Below, piece by piece: positions 27,779 to 36,243 of a DNA stretch of 64,000 nucleotides. The notes under the pieces were generated by a model. That model was not told the DNA's origin and did no database searches. It saw only the letters and a list, made by a program, of their open reading frames with translations. Positions within the stretch are counted from its first letter, which is position 1; each line of letters begins with the position of its first letter. This DNA comes from Nocardiopsis sp. TSRI0078 (GTDB taxonomy: Bacteria; Actinomycetota; Actinomycetes; Streptosporangiales; Streptosporangiaceae): assembly GCF_001905145.1 (NCBI RefSeq), contig NZ_LWLB01000001.1:496001-560000 (forward strand), written 5' to 3'. A program made the translations under genes and the position numbers.

Positions 27779-27829
27779 GGTCCGGAGGTCGGAATGCCTC
27801 AGGTCCAATCGGGCACGGACCAGTGATCG

Positions 27830-28700
27830 TCAGGCCGCTTCACGCAGGTCAGAGCCGTGCTGTACAGCAGGTACGGTCTCTAGTCCGTCTGGCTCGTTGA
27901 TCCACGCGGCCTCGGAAAGCCCGGGAAACACAGGCCTGTGGGTGAACCGCCAGGGGTTGGCCGCCCGGAGGGCCTCGATGGTCTGCGCGCGCTTGTCCTG
28001 AATCGCATGCGTGGCACCGGCATGCACCATGAAAGGGGTATGTAGCCCGATTCCGGAGTGGTAGTGCTCGTGGTTGTAGTACTGGAAGGATCTCCGGCAG
28101 AACCTGCGGGCGCCCTGGATAGACCCGAACCGGTCGGGAAATTCCGGGCAGTACTTGAGCGTCTTGGACTGCGCTTCGCTGCAGGGGTTGCCGTTACCGG
28201 TCTTCGGCCTGGAGTGAGATTTGGTGATGCCGAGCATGGACAACAGCTCGGCCACCGGCTGCGAGGGCGTCGCGGTACCGTGGTCAGAACGGATCGCCTT
28301 GGCCGCGATGGAGTTTTCGATGAGCTACTCGGCGATCTCCCCGGATTCTCGGGTATGGGCCTCCCCGTGCACCACGCACCGGCGGTAGATATCAATCATG
28401 ACGTACAGGTCGAAGAACGTGCCCGGGCCGGGTCCGCGCAGTTTCGTGATGTCATGGCTCCAGACCTGGTTCGGGACGTGTGGCCACCAGCTTGGTCTTG
28501 GGCGGGTGGGTGGCTTGGGCGCACCGCTCCTGGCGCTGGTCGCGTTCGCGCAGCAGGCGGTACATCGTGGAGACCGAGCACAGGTAGATGCCCTCGTCCA
28601 ACAGGACCGCCCACACCTGTCGGGGTGCTTGTCCCGGAACCTCGGGCCGTTGAGGACCTCAATAACCTGCTCGTGTTCTTCGGGTCCTAGCCGGTTCGCG
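27830..28700 (-). pseudogene. IS3-family transposase OrfB, degenerate
   Basis: Read leftward, pieces of one integrase-core transposase are spread over several frames: RLGPEEHEQVIEVLNGPRF, later STMYRLLRERDQR, then a DDE-region piece (FFDLYVMIDIYRRCVVHGEA) interrupted by an in-frame TAG after ESGEIAE, and the C-terminal part in one frame (about 28255-27830; FQYYNHEHYHSGIGLHTP). The N terminus and orfA are absent. Inactive. It lies directly inside the left island boundary; its partner fragment type (orfA) is found at the opposite boundary. Confidence 0.85.
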
Positions 28701-28737
28701 GGAGGTGTCCTGGCTGGCTCTTGCGGGGTGGGTCGTT

Positions 28738-29105
28738 GCCATCAATGGCGACCGCGGACTGGCCTATAGGGGCGCCCCGGAGACCGGAGAGCCGACGGGC
28801 GGTATCAAGCACGATCACCACGTCTGGCATAGCGACAAGGTGAGGGCTCTGGTCGCCAGCCAAGGCAGTCAAGTGACGTTCTTCTGCGGCGGCTCCAGGA
28901 ACTTCCCCAAGTTCGTGGGCCTCTTCGACGGCGTCTTCGTCCTCGAGGCCGACCTCGAGACGTTGAGGCGGCGGCTTGACGAGCAACCGGACGACGAGCG
29001 GGGCGGGAAGCAGTCGGAACGAGACCTCATCGTGCGCCTGCACCAGACGAAGGGAGGCATGACATTCCGAAGGACGGTACCGTCATCGACGCCACCCAAC
29101 CGCTC
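28738..29105 (+). pseudogene. Nucleoside/adenylate kinase-like AAA protein, truncated and frameshifted
   Basis: The frame reads GDRGLAYRGAPETGEPTGGI, ALVASQGSQVTFFCGGSRNF, VFVLEADLETLRRRLDEQPD and stops matching after HQTKGGM; the expected continuation PKDGTVIDATQPLSRA is in another frame, so there is a frameshift near 29060. The P-loop N terminus is missing, cut where the IS3 remnant begins. Small P-loop kinases of this layout are common in bacteria, with function mostly unknown. A dead cargo gene of the island. Confidence 0.7.
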
Positions 29106-29526
29106 TCGCGCGCGCTGTTGACGAGAGCATCCGCCGAGCCGGGCAGTAGAGACCTCTCGTGTTGCGGGCGCCGAGTCACCACCCGAGCCAGCGACTCCTC
29201 GACCCGGGTCGCGCGTCACCGGCGCGGTCCGGGCGCAGCCCGGCACGCGGCACGAGGGTGTCCAGGAATCCCTGTCGGGCCCGTCATGACGATGTGGGGG
29301 TGGCCGAACCCGCATGCCGCGAGGCGGCCGCGAACACACCGGTGGCGGGTACGATACGTGCTCAGGCCTGGTCGTCATCGGCCTTGTGGCCGGCCGGGTC
29401 TTGCCGGACCACTTGCGGGGGACCAGGACGCGGCGGCCCTACGGAGGTAAGGCCGCGCGCTCGTCTGAACCGGGGTTCTGTAGCGCATACGGCAAGACCC
29501 GAACCTGCGGCCACTGGATTGGAAGT
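29106..29526. other. 421 bp with no recognisable gene
   Basis: Several overlapping open frames but none resembles a protein I know and none has a good ribosome-binding site. Probably decayed island DNA downstream of the methyltransferase gene. Confidence 0.5.
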
Positions 29527-30570
29527 CTACGGCTTCATGCCTATCTGAAGTCCGTGCTCGTACGGTAGTCCAGACCAGGAACGGGTCCGGGCGAACCCTG
29601 CTTCCTCCAACCAGCGCAGGTAGTCGGCAGCCGGGTAGGCCATCCCCTCGCCGCTCGCCAGGACGTTCAGGTACAGCGACAACCGCGCCGAGATCACGCC
29701 TGCGGTCTCGTCGTCCGTCGCGTTGTAGCCGTAGAGCACCACACTGCCGCCCGAGGGCAGGGCATCGAAGGCCTTGGCCAGCAAGGCGCGGATCCGCTCC
29801 TCGGAGAAGACCTCGAGGACGTGGCTGAAGAGGATGGCGTCATATCCTCCGGGCAGGTCCGACCCGAAGAGGTCTCCGGGGTGGAAGGCCATCCTGTCCG
29901 CGACCCCCTCCGGGAGGTCTTCCCGTGCCTGCCTGAGCACACTCGGCAGATCGAATACTCCGGCCACGGCGTCCGGATAACGCTCCAGGAAACGGATCGC
30001 CGTCGTCCCCGCACCGCCGCCCACATCGAGAAGCTTCCGGACGCCAGACAGTGCGGAGCTCTCAATCAGACTGTCCATCGAGCGGAGTGTGAAGGCGGAC
30101 ATGGCAGTGTGGAACACCGCCTCCGTTTCGGGATCCTCCGAGAGCCGCTCGTACAGTGAACCGCTGGTTCCGCCGTACGCAGCCAGGGCGGCCTCATTGG
30201 TGCCCTGGCTCAGCCCAGCGGTCATGTGGGCGAACGCCGGGTAGTAGATTCGCTGCCATCCGATGAGAATATGACGCCAGCTGTCCGGAGCGGCGGACGC
30301 CAGGTTATCCTGGGCGAACTCCGAGTTCCGGTAACGACCGCCCACCCGTTCCACCAGCTCGGTCGAGCACAGCGCGAACATCAGGATACGCAGTTTGTGG
30401 CGGGGTATACCGACGAACCGCTGGACGTCGTCCGCTGTCGCGTCCGGGCTCTTGGCGAGAAAGTCGAACACGCCGAGTTCGAGCCCGCTCACAACAGCAT
30501 TGAATAGAGCCGGACCATTGGCGATAAGCTGGAACCGTTCGGCGACGCGGTCGTTCCTGTTATCGGACAT
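29527..30570 (-). CDS. SAM-dependent methyltransferase (O-methyltransferase family) of the RiPP cluster
   Basis: 347 aa: a winged-helix dimerisation domain (about 1-100), then a Rossmann methyltransferase domain with DVGGGAGT (182-189) and the acidic residue of FDLPSVL. This is the plant-COMT/DnrK-like family, which mostly methylates phenolic hydroxyls. It is last gene of the leftward operon after the ligase (73-bp gap); AAGGAAGG precedes the ATG. A resorcinol hydroxyl or ring carbon of the dihydroxyphenylglycine unit is a sensible acceptor, by inference. The usual catalytic His is not evident: the matching stretch reads FSHVLEVFSEE. Confidence 0.87.
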   Translation of the reverse strand: MSDNRNDRVAERFQLIANGPALFNAVVSGLELGVFDFLAKSPDATADDVQRFVGIPRHKLRILMFALCSTELVERVGGRYRNSEFAQDNLASAAPDSWRHILIGWQRIYYPAFAHMTAGLSQGTNEAALAAYGGTSGSLYERLSEDPETEAVFHTAMSAFTLRSMDSLIESSALSGVRKLLDVGGGAGTTAIRFLERYPDAVAGVFDLPSVLRQAREDLPEGVADRMAFHPGDLFGSDLPGGYDAILFSHVLEVFSEERIRALLAKAFDALPSGGSVVLYGYNATDDETAGVISARLSLYLNVLASGEGMAYPAADYLRWLEEAGFARTRSWSGLPYEHGLQIGMKP

Positions 30571-30643
30571 GGATCGCCTTCCTTTTGCGATGTGTGGTGC
30601 GGAACAGAGGTGATTGGTTCGGCCCCTGCTGATCGGATGGGGA

Positions 30644-31960
30644 TCACCACGCCGCGAACAGGTGGGTCACCCGCTCCCGTATCTCCTGCGCCCGCTCGAC
30701 ATCCTCGGCGACGACGCAGTATGTGACGTCGCGGTCCACGGGGTGCACGTCATTGGCGATGACGACCCCTGTCCGACTGCCCGGGTCGTAGTGGAGGTGG
30801 TGATCGCGCAACAACGCGACAGCCCCGGTGACCGAGGGAACCCGCAGCCCGACGACCTCCATGAGGGTCCTGTGGCCCGGATAGGCGTCCCCCACGATCC
30901 GCCGCCCGACGCTCGCGTAGATGTGGGTGGACCCTGTGACCCTGCCGTTGGCCTCCGTGAAGAGCGTGCGTCCCTCCGGGGTGATGATCGCGTCCATGCT
31001 CACGAAGCCGCGGTACCCGATGCCCCGGAGCAAGTCGCTCATGCGCCGCGCATCGGAGACCAGCCGGTCGCGTATCGACGAGTCCAGGGTGCGGATCGGA
31101 AGCACCTGGCCGACGGGGGACGGCGCGTAGAGGAGCTCCCCTTCCCCGGTCAGCTCCACGCAGGAGTCGCTGAGCAGGAACTCCGCGAATACCGATGCGG
31201 AGTCAGGGTGGTAGCGCTCGACGACCAGTCTGTGGCGCCCACCGGTCGTCAACCGGTTCCACTCCCGGGCGAAATGTTCCTCGACGGAAGGCGCGTCGGG
31301 CAGGACCAGGGTCTTCGGCGCGCCCCGGGACATGATCCCCTCCTTTTGAGTGAGGATCTCGTTGCCCTTGCTCGCTTGCCGGAACTCGTGTTTGGTCATG
31401 ACCGGGTGCCCCGAGGCGAAAAGCCTGAGCGCCTCGTTCCCGGCAGCCTCTGGAGTCGAGCACACGGCCCCGTCCGCGACGGGGACGCCTGCGCCGGCCG
31501 CCAGCGCCCTGAACGCGGCCTTGCTGTTGACCAGGGCACCACCGCCCTGCCGGATGAAGTCCCCTCCCGCCACCGAGACCCCGACACCCAGGTCGGCGGC
31601 GAGTTCAGCGACCACGGGGTCGGGGTAAAGCATCACGACCTCGTCAACGGAGCGTTCCGCGAGCAGCCGCCCGAGTTCCGAGCGCAGAGAGGTGGCGGCG
31701 AGACGGATCGGCGTCAGTGCCTCGTAGGGCGCCCCGGAACCTGGAGGGATCACCGTGCGCAGTGTGCGCGGGTCCACCCCGGTGAGCGAGGTCACGTATT
31801 CCACGAATCCGGAAGAGGGCGGAGCCGGTAACAGTAGGACGTCTCCGTCCCGGGCCAGGAAGTGGACGCGCTGGGCCGACCAGCACGCGGTCACCTCACG
31901 CTCAACCCCGGACTCTTCCACTTCCTCGGTGAAGTCGTTCCCGATCAGGAGACGAGGCAT
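30644..31960 (-). CDS. ATP-grasp peptide ligase, PGM1 (pheganomycin) type
   Basis: 438 aa. Layout matches PGM1: a pre-ATP-grasp domain (about 1-140), an ATP-grasp domain with SKAAFRALAAGAGVPVADG, VVERY (246-250) and metal-binding SMDAI with TEANGR (Glu337, Asn339), and a C-terminal part (about 363-430; HRTLMEVVGLRVPSVTGAVA) characteristic of PGM1-like ligases. Known PGM1 joins a guanidino-arylacetic acid to the N terminus of ribosomally derived peptides, using ATP and forming an acyl phosphate. Here the nearby Dpg and amidinotransferase genes would supply that acid and the precursor at 35422-35667 the peptide. The ribosome-binding site is weak. Confidence 0.87.
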   Translation of the reverse strand: MPRLLIGNDFTEEVEESGVEREVTACWSAQRVHFLARDGDVLLLPAPPSSGFVEYVTSLTGVDPRTLRTVIPPGSGAPYEALTPIRLAATSLRSELGRLLAERSVDEVVMLYPDPVVAELAADLGVGVSVAGGDFIRQGGGALVNSKAAFRALAAGAGVPVADGAVCSTPEAAGNEALRLFASGHPVMTKHEFRQASKGNEILTQKEGIMSRGAPKTLVLPDAPSVEEHFAREWNRLTTGGRHRLVVERYHPDSASVFAEFLLSDSCVELTGEGELLYAPSPVGQVLPIRTLDSSIRDRLVSDARRMSDLLRGIGYRGFVSMDAIITPEGRTLFTEANGRVTGSTHIYASVGRRIVGDAYPGHRTLMEVVGLRVPSVTGAVALLRDHHLHYDPGSRTGVVIANDVHPVDRDVTYCVVAEDVERAQEIRERVTHLFAAW

Positions 31961-31996
31961 TCGATCGTCCGTTCTGTGTTGTAGGTGAAGACGGCA

Positions 31997-33232
31997 CTAC
32001 CTCGAGTCCGACACCGCCTCTACCCGCTCCTCGGCTCTGAGCCACCGTGAGCAGCACATTGCGACGAAGCATGCGACGAGAGCGCACACCGAGGGGATCA
32101 AGAGCGCGTGAGTGGGAGACAGGAAGTCGGTGACCATTCCGGCCCCCCAACCGCCCAGCGCCACCCCGATGGCCATGCTCGTGGTCTCGATGCTGAACGC
32201 CTCGGTGAGCAAACGGGGCGGCAGAAGGCGCTCCAGAAGAACGGCCCCGGAGATGGCGGCGGGAGCGACGGCCAATCCCGCGACGAAGGTGGCCGCTGCC
32301 AGGGTCCACACACCGCCCGCGAGCGCAAGGGCACCGAGCCCCAGAGCCTGGGCCGCGAGCGCACGAATCCACAAGGTGTGCGGCGGCAGTCGCCAGGACC
32401 GGTTTCCGTACCACAACCCACCGATGATGCTGCCCACGGCCAGGGCGGTCAGGAGCGGGCCGGCCAGGGCCGTGGTCCCGACCTCCTCTGCCCGAGCGAC
32501 CAGGGAGAGGTCGATCACCCCAATGATCGCCCCCGCGAACATCATCACCACCGCGATGACAAGCATCCCCGGCACCGCCAGGGCGGAGCCACCACCGCCC
32601 CGCACGCGGTTGGCGGGTGGCGCGGTCCCACGTTGCAGCGCCAAGGCAACGGCGCCACCCGTGGTCATCACCAGGCAGGCGGACAGGCCCGCGAGGTAGT
32701 GGACGGAAGTCGCCAACGCAGTGACGATGATCGGGCCCGAGATGAACGTGACCTCGTCGAGGATCGCCTCCAGGGAAAACGCCCTCTGGAGCCTTTCCTT
32801 CTTCGCTCCAGGGTCATCGCGCTCAAGGACGTACGCCCACCGGGTGCGCACCATCGTTCCCGTCGAAGGACGCGACGCTCCGGTGATCAGGCTCACGGCA
32901 CAGAGCATGGCCACACTCGCCCCCGAGTCAGCTGCGACCATCAGAGCGGCAAGGCTGAGCCCGTGCAGGATCGAGAGGACCAGGAGAATTCGGTGCTGAC
33001 CGTACTGGTCCACGAGGCGTCCGGCGATGGGCGCACCGGCCGCGTAACCCACCATGGCCATCGCCGCGACTGTGCCCGCAGCCGTATATGAGCCGGTCAG
33101 GGTGGAGATGAGGATGATGATGCCCAGCCCGAGCATGGGAACTGGGAGGCGTCCCACGAAGGCCGCGAGACTGAACGCGGCGGTTCCGTGTACCTGGTAC
33201 AGGGAACCGTACCGACGGATCATTGATGTCAT
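31997..33232 (-). CDS. Major facilitator superfamily exporter of the RiPP cluster
   Basis: 411 aa with about twelve hydrophobic segments and the MFS loop GRLVDQYGQHRILLV between helices 2 and 3. The ATG overlaps the TfuA stop (ATGA), so it belongs to the modification operon. It resembles drug:proton antiporters, and export or self-resistance for the product is the likely role. Longer open frames upstream read TfuA out of frame. Confidence 0.88.
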   Translation of the reverse strand: MTSMIRRYGSLYQVHGTAAFSLAAFVGRLPVPMLGLGIIILISTLTGSYTAAGTVAAMAMVGYAAGAPIAGRLVDQYGQHRILLVLSILHGLSLAALMVAADSGASVAMLCAVSLITGASRPSTGTMVRTRWAYVLERDDPGAKKERLQRAFSLEAILDEVTFISGPIIVTALATSVHYLAGLSACLVMTTGGAVALALQRGTAPPANRVRGGGGSALAVPGMLVIAVVMMFAGAIIGVIDLSLVARAEEVGTTALAGPLLTALAVGSIIGGLWYGNRSWRLPPHTLWIRALAAQALGLGALALAGGVWTLAAATFVAGLAVAPAAISGAVLLERLLPPRLLTEAFSIETTSMAIGVALGGWGAGMVTDFLSPTHALLIPSVCALVACFVAMCCSRWLRAEERVEAVSDSR

Positions 33233-33888
33233 ACTTTTCCGGATCTCGTGTGCTGGTGAACGACCTGAAGAAGCCGGAGGGCGTCCTCCCTCTTGACCTC
33301 GGGCGCGTCGGTCGCGAAGTACTTCTCGATGGCCTCGCCCGCGCTGGCCCCGATGTCCCCCTTGGCCACAGTCAGCGCGTTGCCGACGGTCCGGCGGGGG
33401 AAGTGCAGGGACTTCGCCGCTTCCAGGAAGAGCTCTGCGGCCCCGGCCTCGATCATGCCCTCCTCGACGCCCCGCCGTACGGCGAAGCGGAGGTCGACCA
33501 TGGGCCTGGACAGAGCACGTAGGCTGGTGGGGTCGAAGACGATCGCGACCTCGTCGTCGGCCTCGATCTCGCCCGAGGCGTACGCTTCGTAGACGTGTCC
33601 CACCCCCCTCATCCCGAAGGCCGCGCACTCCGCGGCCCGCAGCGCACCCATGCTCGACGAGCCGAAGGTGGGGATACCCGCGTCCACCGCCCTCAGGACC
33701 TCCTTCGGCGAGATGGACAAGCTGTCGAGGAACCGCCCGTCGACGATGCCGATGGCCGAAGGCGGGACCTCTCGGGCCAGCAGCGCGTCGATGTCCCCCC
33801 GCGCGATGGGCGGAAGGTACTCGGCATCAAGGATGCGAGCGGCCGACTCGTGATCGAGGCTGGGCCCAAGGAAGATCACGGGACGCAT
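33229..33888 (-). CDS. TfuA-like protein, partner of YcaO
   Basis: 219 aa, starting MRPVIFLGPSLDH; GGGGAG lies 3 nt upstream. The family core is evident: VDGRFLDSLSISPKEVLRAV, GIPTFGSSSMGALRAAE and HVYEAYASGEIEADDEVAI. TfuA proteins encoded beside YcaO are associated with backbone thioamide formation (archaeal methyl-CoM reductase; thioamitide and thiovarsolin pathways), probably by delivering or releasing sulfur. It lies 56 bp after YcaO and is coupled to the exporter gene. Confidence 0.92.
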   Translation of the reverse strand: MRPVIFLGPSLDHESAARILDAEYLPPIARGDIDALLAREVPPSAIGIVDGRFLDSLSISPKEVLRAVDAGIPTFGSSSMGALRAAECAAFGMRGVGHVYEAYASGEIEADDEVAIVFDPTSLRALSRPMVDLRFAVRRGVEEGMIEAGAAELFLEAAKSLHFPRRTVGNALTVAKGDIGASAGEAIEKYFATDAPEVKREDALRLLQVVHQHTRSGKV

Positions 33889-33944
33889 GGGCTCCCCTTT
33901 CTCATCGCGTTGGCTAGGACTCACAGATAAGGTGATGGTGCCGT

Positions 33945-35279
33945 TCAGGGAGCGATCGGTGCTTCGGCCAGGGACCGGACCGCTTCGCTCCAGACCCGCT
34001 GAGCCCGGCTGCCAATACGGCAGTAGTCCGTGGCCCATGATTCGAGGATGGGGCAGATCACCCTGACCACGCTGACGGGGATCTGCGGAGGCGACAGGTC
34101 GACTACGACCACCTGCCCCGCCCCCGCCGCGCGCAGCCGTCCGAGGAGGAGATCGAGGTCGGCCCGGACATCACCGCTCGGGTGGTGGGGGACCTGGTCG
34201 AACCGGACCGTGTGCGAAGCCGACTTCCAAGCCCACGAACTGGTGTCTACCGAGGCCGAGCGGCGGACGTGCAGCTCGTACTTGGAAACGTCCGCACCGG
34301 GCAGGCTGATGTCCTCCCGGAGCGCTTGGACGTCGACGGCCCGCCCCTGAGCGCACTCGCTCAAAGCCCGCGCCACCGCAACCTCGGCGTTGGGGTGCGT
34401 GCCGTAGCCGCCGTGACCCTGGGAGGTTCCGTCACCGATGTCCTCGCTCGTGGCAGCGAAGAAGCTCGGGATACCGAGATCGGACGTGATGTCGAGGAGA
34501 CGCACCTCCACCCCGGCCTTGTCGAACTTCTCCAACATGTACTGCGCGGCAGATGGGAGGGAACCCGGTTCGACGTGGGGATGGCGGCCGCGCAGCTCAT
34601 CCACGACCGAGAAGGCCGATGCGCCCAGGTGCCCGTCTTGTTCGAGGATCTGCGGCAGGTAGTTGCTCACCAGTTCGGCCAGGGTCATCGAGTCCCGTTC
34701 GACCAGCTCGCACAGCGCGTGGCAGACGGCCTCCTCCAGGCTGTTCCCCGAGGCCAAGCCGTTGGTTGTGGTGATTCGGTAGCACGGCTGCTCATGCAGG
34801 CGCGCCTGGTACACGGCGCCGTCCTGGGGGACGAGCACGGGCTCTTCGTTGAGGAGGTCCCACCCCCTGACCCAGGAGATCGGACCGTCGTCGCGGTAGT
34901 CGCGGGCCAGTTCCAGGTTGATCTCGTCCGGACGGAGTACCGTCTCACCCACGGAGACGAGCTCATCCAGGGAGGCGACGAGGTCGGGCCTTACCGGCAG
35001 CCAGGCGGAGTAGCGTTCGATCGCCTCCATCACGGCGCTGACCTTGGCGTCGATCGGCCGGAACCCCTTGCCTCCGTAGACGGAGATGCTGTCGTTGGAA
35101 CGAGGGACGATCGCGCTGTAGACCGGAACGCCGACGTAGTCCAGGCCGGTGATGTCTGCCAGTCTCGTGATTCCCACCCTGCGCAGGTGGGGGGAAACTC
35201 GATCCCAGGTCTCCTCGACGGTGATCTCCCTCTGCGTCCCCGACTCAATGGTCTTGGGGATGCTCGCACGCAGTTTCAA
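33945..35279 (-). CDS. YcaO-domain protein (predicted peptide thioamide synthase)
   Basis: 444 aa. YcaO ATP-binding motifs are complete: SAVMEAIERY (81-90), NSLEEAVCHALCELVERDS (179-197) and HPNAEVAVARALSECAQGR (295-313). YcaO enzymes activate a peptide amide oxygen with ATP; with TfuA the incoming nucleophile is sulfide, giving a thioamide, whereas azoline formation would need a Cys/Ser/Thr substrate and usually an E1-like partner, absent here. The only start available is TTG 35279, with no clear ribosome-binding site, so translation should be far weaker than that of the precursor gene just upstream. Confidence 0.92.
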   Translation of the reverse strand: MKLRASIPKTIESGTQREITVEETWDRVSPHLRRVGITRLADITGLDYVGVPVYSAIVPRSNDSISVYGGKGFRPIDAKVSAVMEAIERYSAWLPVRPDLVASLDELVSVGETVLRPDEINLELARDYRDDGPISWVRGWDLLNEEPVLVPQDGAVYQARLHEQPCYRITTTNGLASGNSLEEAVCHALCELVERDSMTLAELVSNYLPQILEQDGHLGASAFSVVDELRGRHPHVEPGSLPSAAQYMLEKFDKAGVEVRLLDITSDLGIPSFFAATSEDIGDGTSQGHGGYGTHPNAEVAVARALSECAQGRAVDVQALREDISLPGADVSKYELHVRRSASVDTSSWAWKSASHTVRFDQVPHHPSGDVRADLDLLLGRLRAAGAGQVVVVDLSPPQIPVSVVRVICPILESWATDYCRIGSRAQRVWSEAVRSLAEAPIAP

Positions 35280-35326
35280 TGAGGTCCCATCATCGTTGTG
35301 AAGGTTTGTACAGCGCTGCGATGTGC

Positions 35327-35357
35327 CCCAAGGACACGGTGTGTCCGTGCCCTTGGG
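35327..35357 (-). promoter_or_regulatory. Intercistronic hairpin between precursor and ycaO genes
   Basis: 13-bp stem with one mismatch (CCCAAGGACACGG / CCGTGCCCTTGGG), 5-nt loop, 65 bp after the precursor stop. Expected to work as a partial terminator so that precursor mRNA exceeds enzyme mRNA. Confidence 0.65.
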
Positions 35358-35421
35358 TTGTTTACCGCGTCACGGCACGGTGCGAGCCGTCTAGATCAGG
35401 GACACCGAACCAGGCTGGGTT

Positions 35422-35667
35422 TCACCTGACGGTCTGAGCCTTGGGCGCGGCGAAGAACGAGTCTCCCGCACCACGCACGGTCTGAGCCCTGGGCGCGGCG
35501 AAGAACGAGTCTCCCGCACCACGCACGGTCTGAGCCCTGGGCGCGGCGAAGAACGAGTCTCCCGCACCGACTCCCGACCTCCCCTCGAGGAAGGACTGGA
35601 GCTCCTCCGGGGCCAACTCGGCCAGCCGCGTCAATTCCTCGTGGCTCTGGGCGTTCACCTTGGTCAT
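35422..35667 (-). CDS. RiPP precursor peptide with three tandem core repeats
   Basis: 81 aa. The leader (1-33) is acidic and helix-prone (HEELTRLAELAPEELQSFL), ending EGRSGV. Then come three 16-residue units, GAGDSFFAAPRAQTVR (34-49, 50-65) and the same with APK (66-81); the gene stops at the last residue of unit 3. A consensus AAGGAGG lies 8 nt before the ATG. No Cys; Ser and Thr are present, so azoles are not excluded, but the YcaO/TfuA pair favours thioamides. Each unit probably yields one peptide after proteolysis. The Ala-Pro-Arg element recalls thiovarsolin precursors (from memory, to be checked). Confidence 0.88.
   Translation of the reverse strand: MTKVNAQSHEELTRLAELAPEELQSFLEGRSGVGAGDSFFAAPRAQTVRGAGDSFFAAPRAQTVRGAGDSFFAAPKAQTVR
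35425..35568 (-). repeat. Three 48-bp tandem repeats inside the precursor gene
   Basis: Units 35521-35568 and 35473-35520 are identical over 48 bp; 35425-35472 differs at 4 positions, one changing Arg to Lys. The identity points to recent duplication or homogenisation of the core. Confidence 0.95.
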
Positions 35668-36243
35668 CGATTCAACCTCCTTGAATTCCCCTGGCAGCAA
35701 GATCTGCCCAGGTAATGGTGGGTTCTCTCGGTTTCGGATGACGTACAGACAGCCGGTCAACGGGGATAATCGAGTCAGATGAATTCGGAGCCATCCTCCG
35801 AAGATTGAGTATCGAACTGCCGACTTCTCCCGTTGTGGTTTTGCTTTGGCCGGCGCAATTCGACTCCCGCGGGAGCACAAATATGGACGCTACACCGGCA
35901 CTGCGGAGGTGTCAATGGCCTGACTTCCACATGATTACCGCTCCGACCTGAGCATTCTCCGTAAAAATGCAGGTAATCGCGACCTACGGCGGCTTCAACC
36001 AGCCGGCCCTGCCCGAGCGACCAGATGGAACGGTGCGGCGCGTGTTAAAAACTTCCCCCACTGACCGGATCGGGCCATTGGTCATTCTTCATCGCCAGGA
36101 AAACGAGGGTTGACGCCTTCTGATAGCACTTGATACATTCACACCGATTCAGCAAAAATCGGACCCATGCGCATCTGCGCCTCAGTTTCAAACCCAGATG
36201 TGCCGCATATCCTATATTTTGAACCGATCGAGTTGGGGGACGA
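35668..36243. other. 576-bp divergent regulatory region of the RiPP cluster
   Basis: No gene supported. It is AT-richer than the rest and must hold the promoters for the leftward precursor operon and the rightward amidinotransferase gene. A TATATT at 36213-36218 could be a -10 for the latter, but no matching -35 was found. A short leftward frame here overlaps the amidinotransferase start and has no good start signal. Confidence 0.45.

Noticed and set aside
27538-27808. Leftward open frames across the tRNA-Gly (MTGIEPALSAWE-type and DGNRTRVISLGS-type peptides), and similar ones at 44046-44676
   Set aside because: These are the well-known spurious antisense translations of tRNA genes and their terminators; they recur only because the tRNA 3' end is duplicated.
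35422-35667. Precursor interpreted as a lasso, lanthipeptide or thiopeptide
   Set aside because: No lasso cyclase/protease, lanthionine synthetase or dehydratase genes, no Cys in the peptide, and the repeat structure does not fit.
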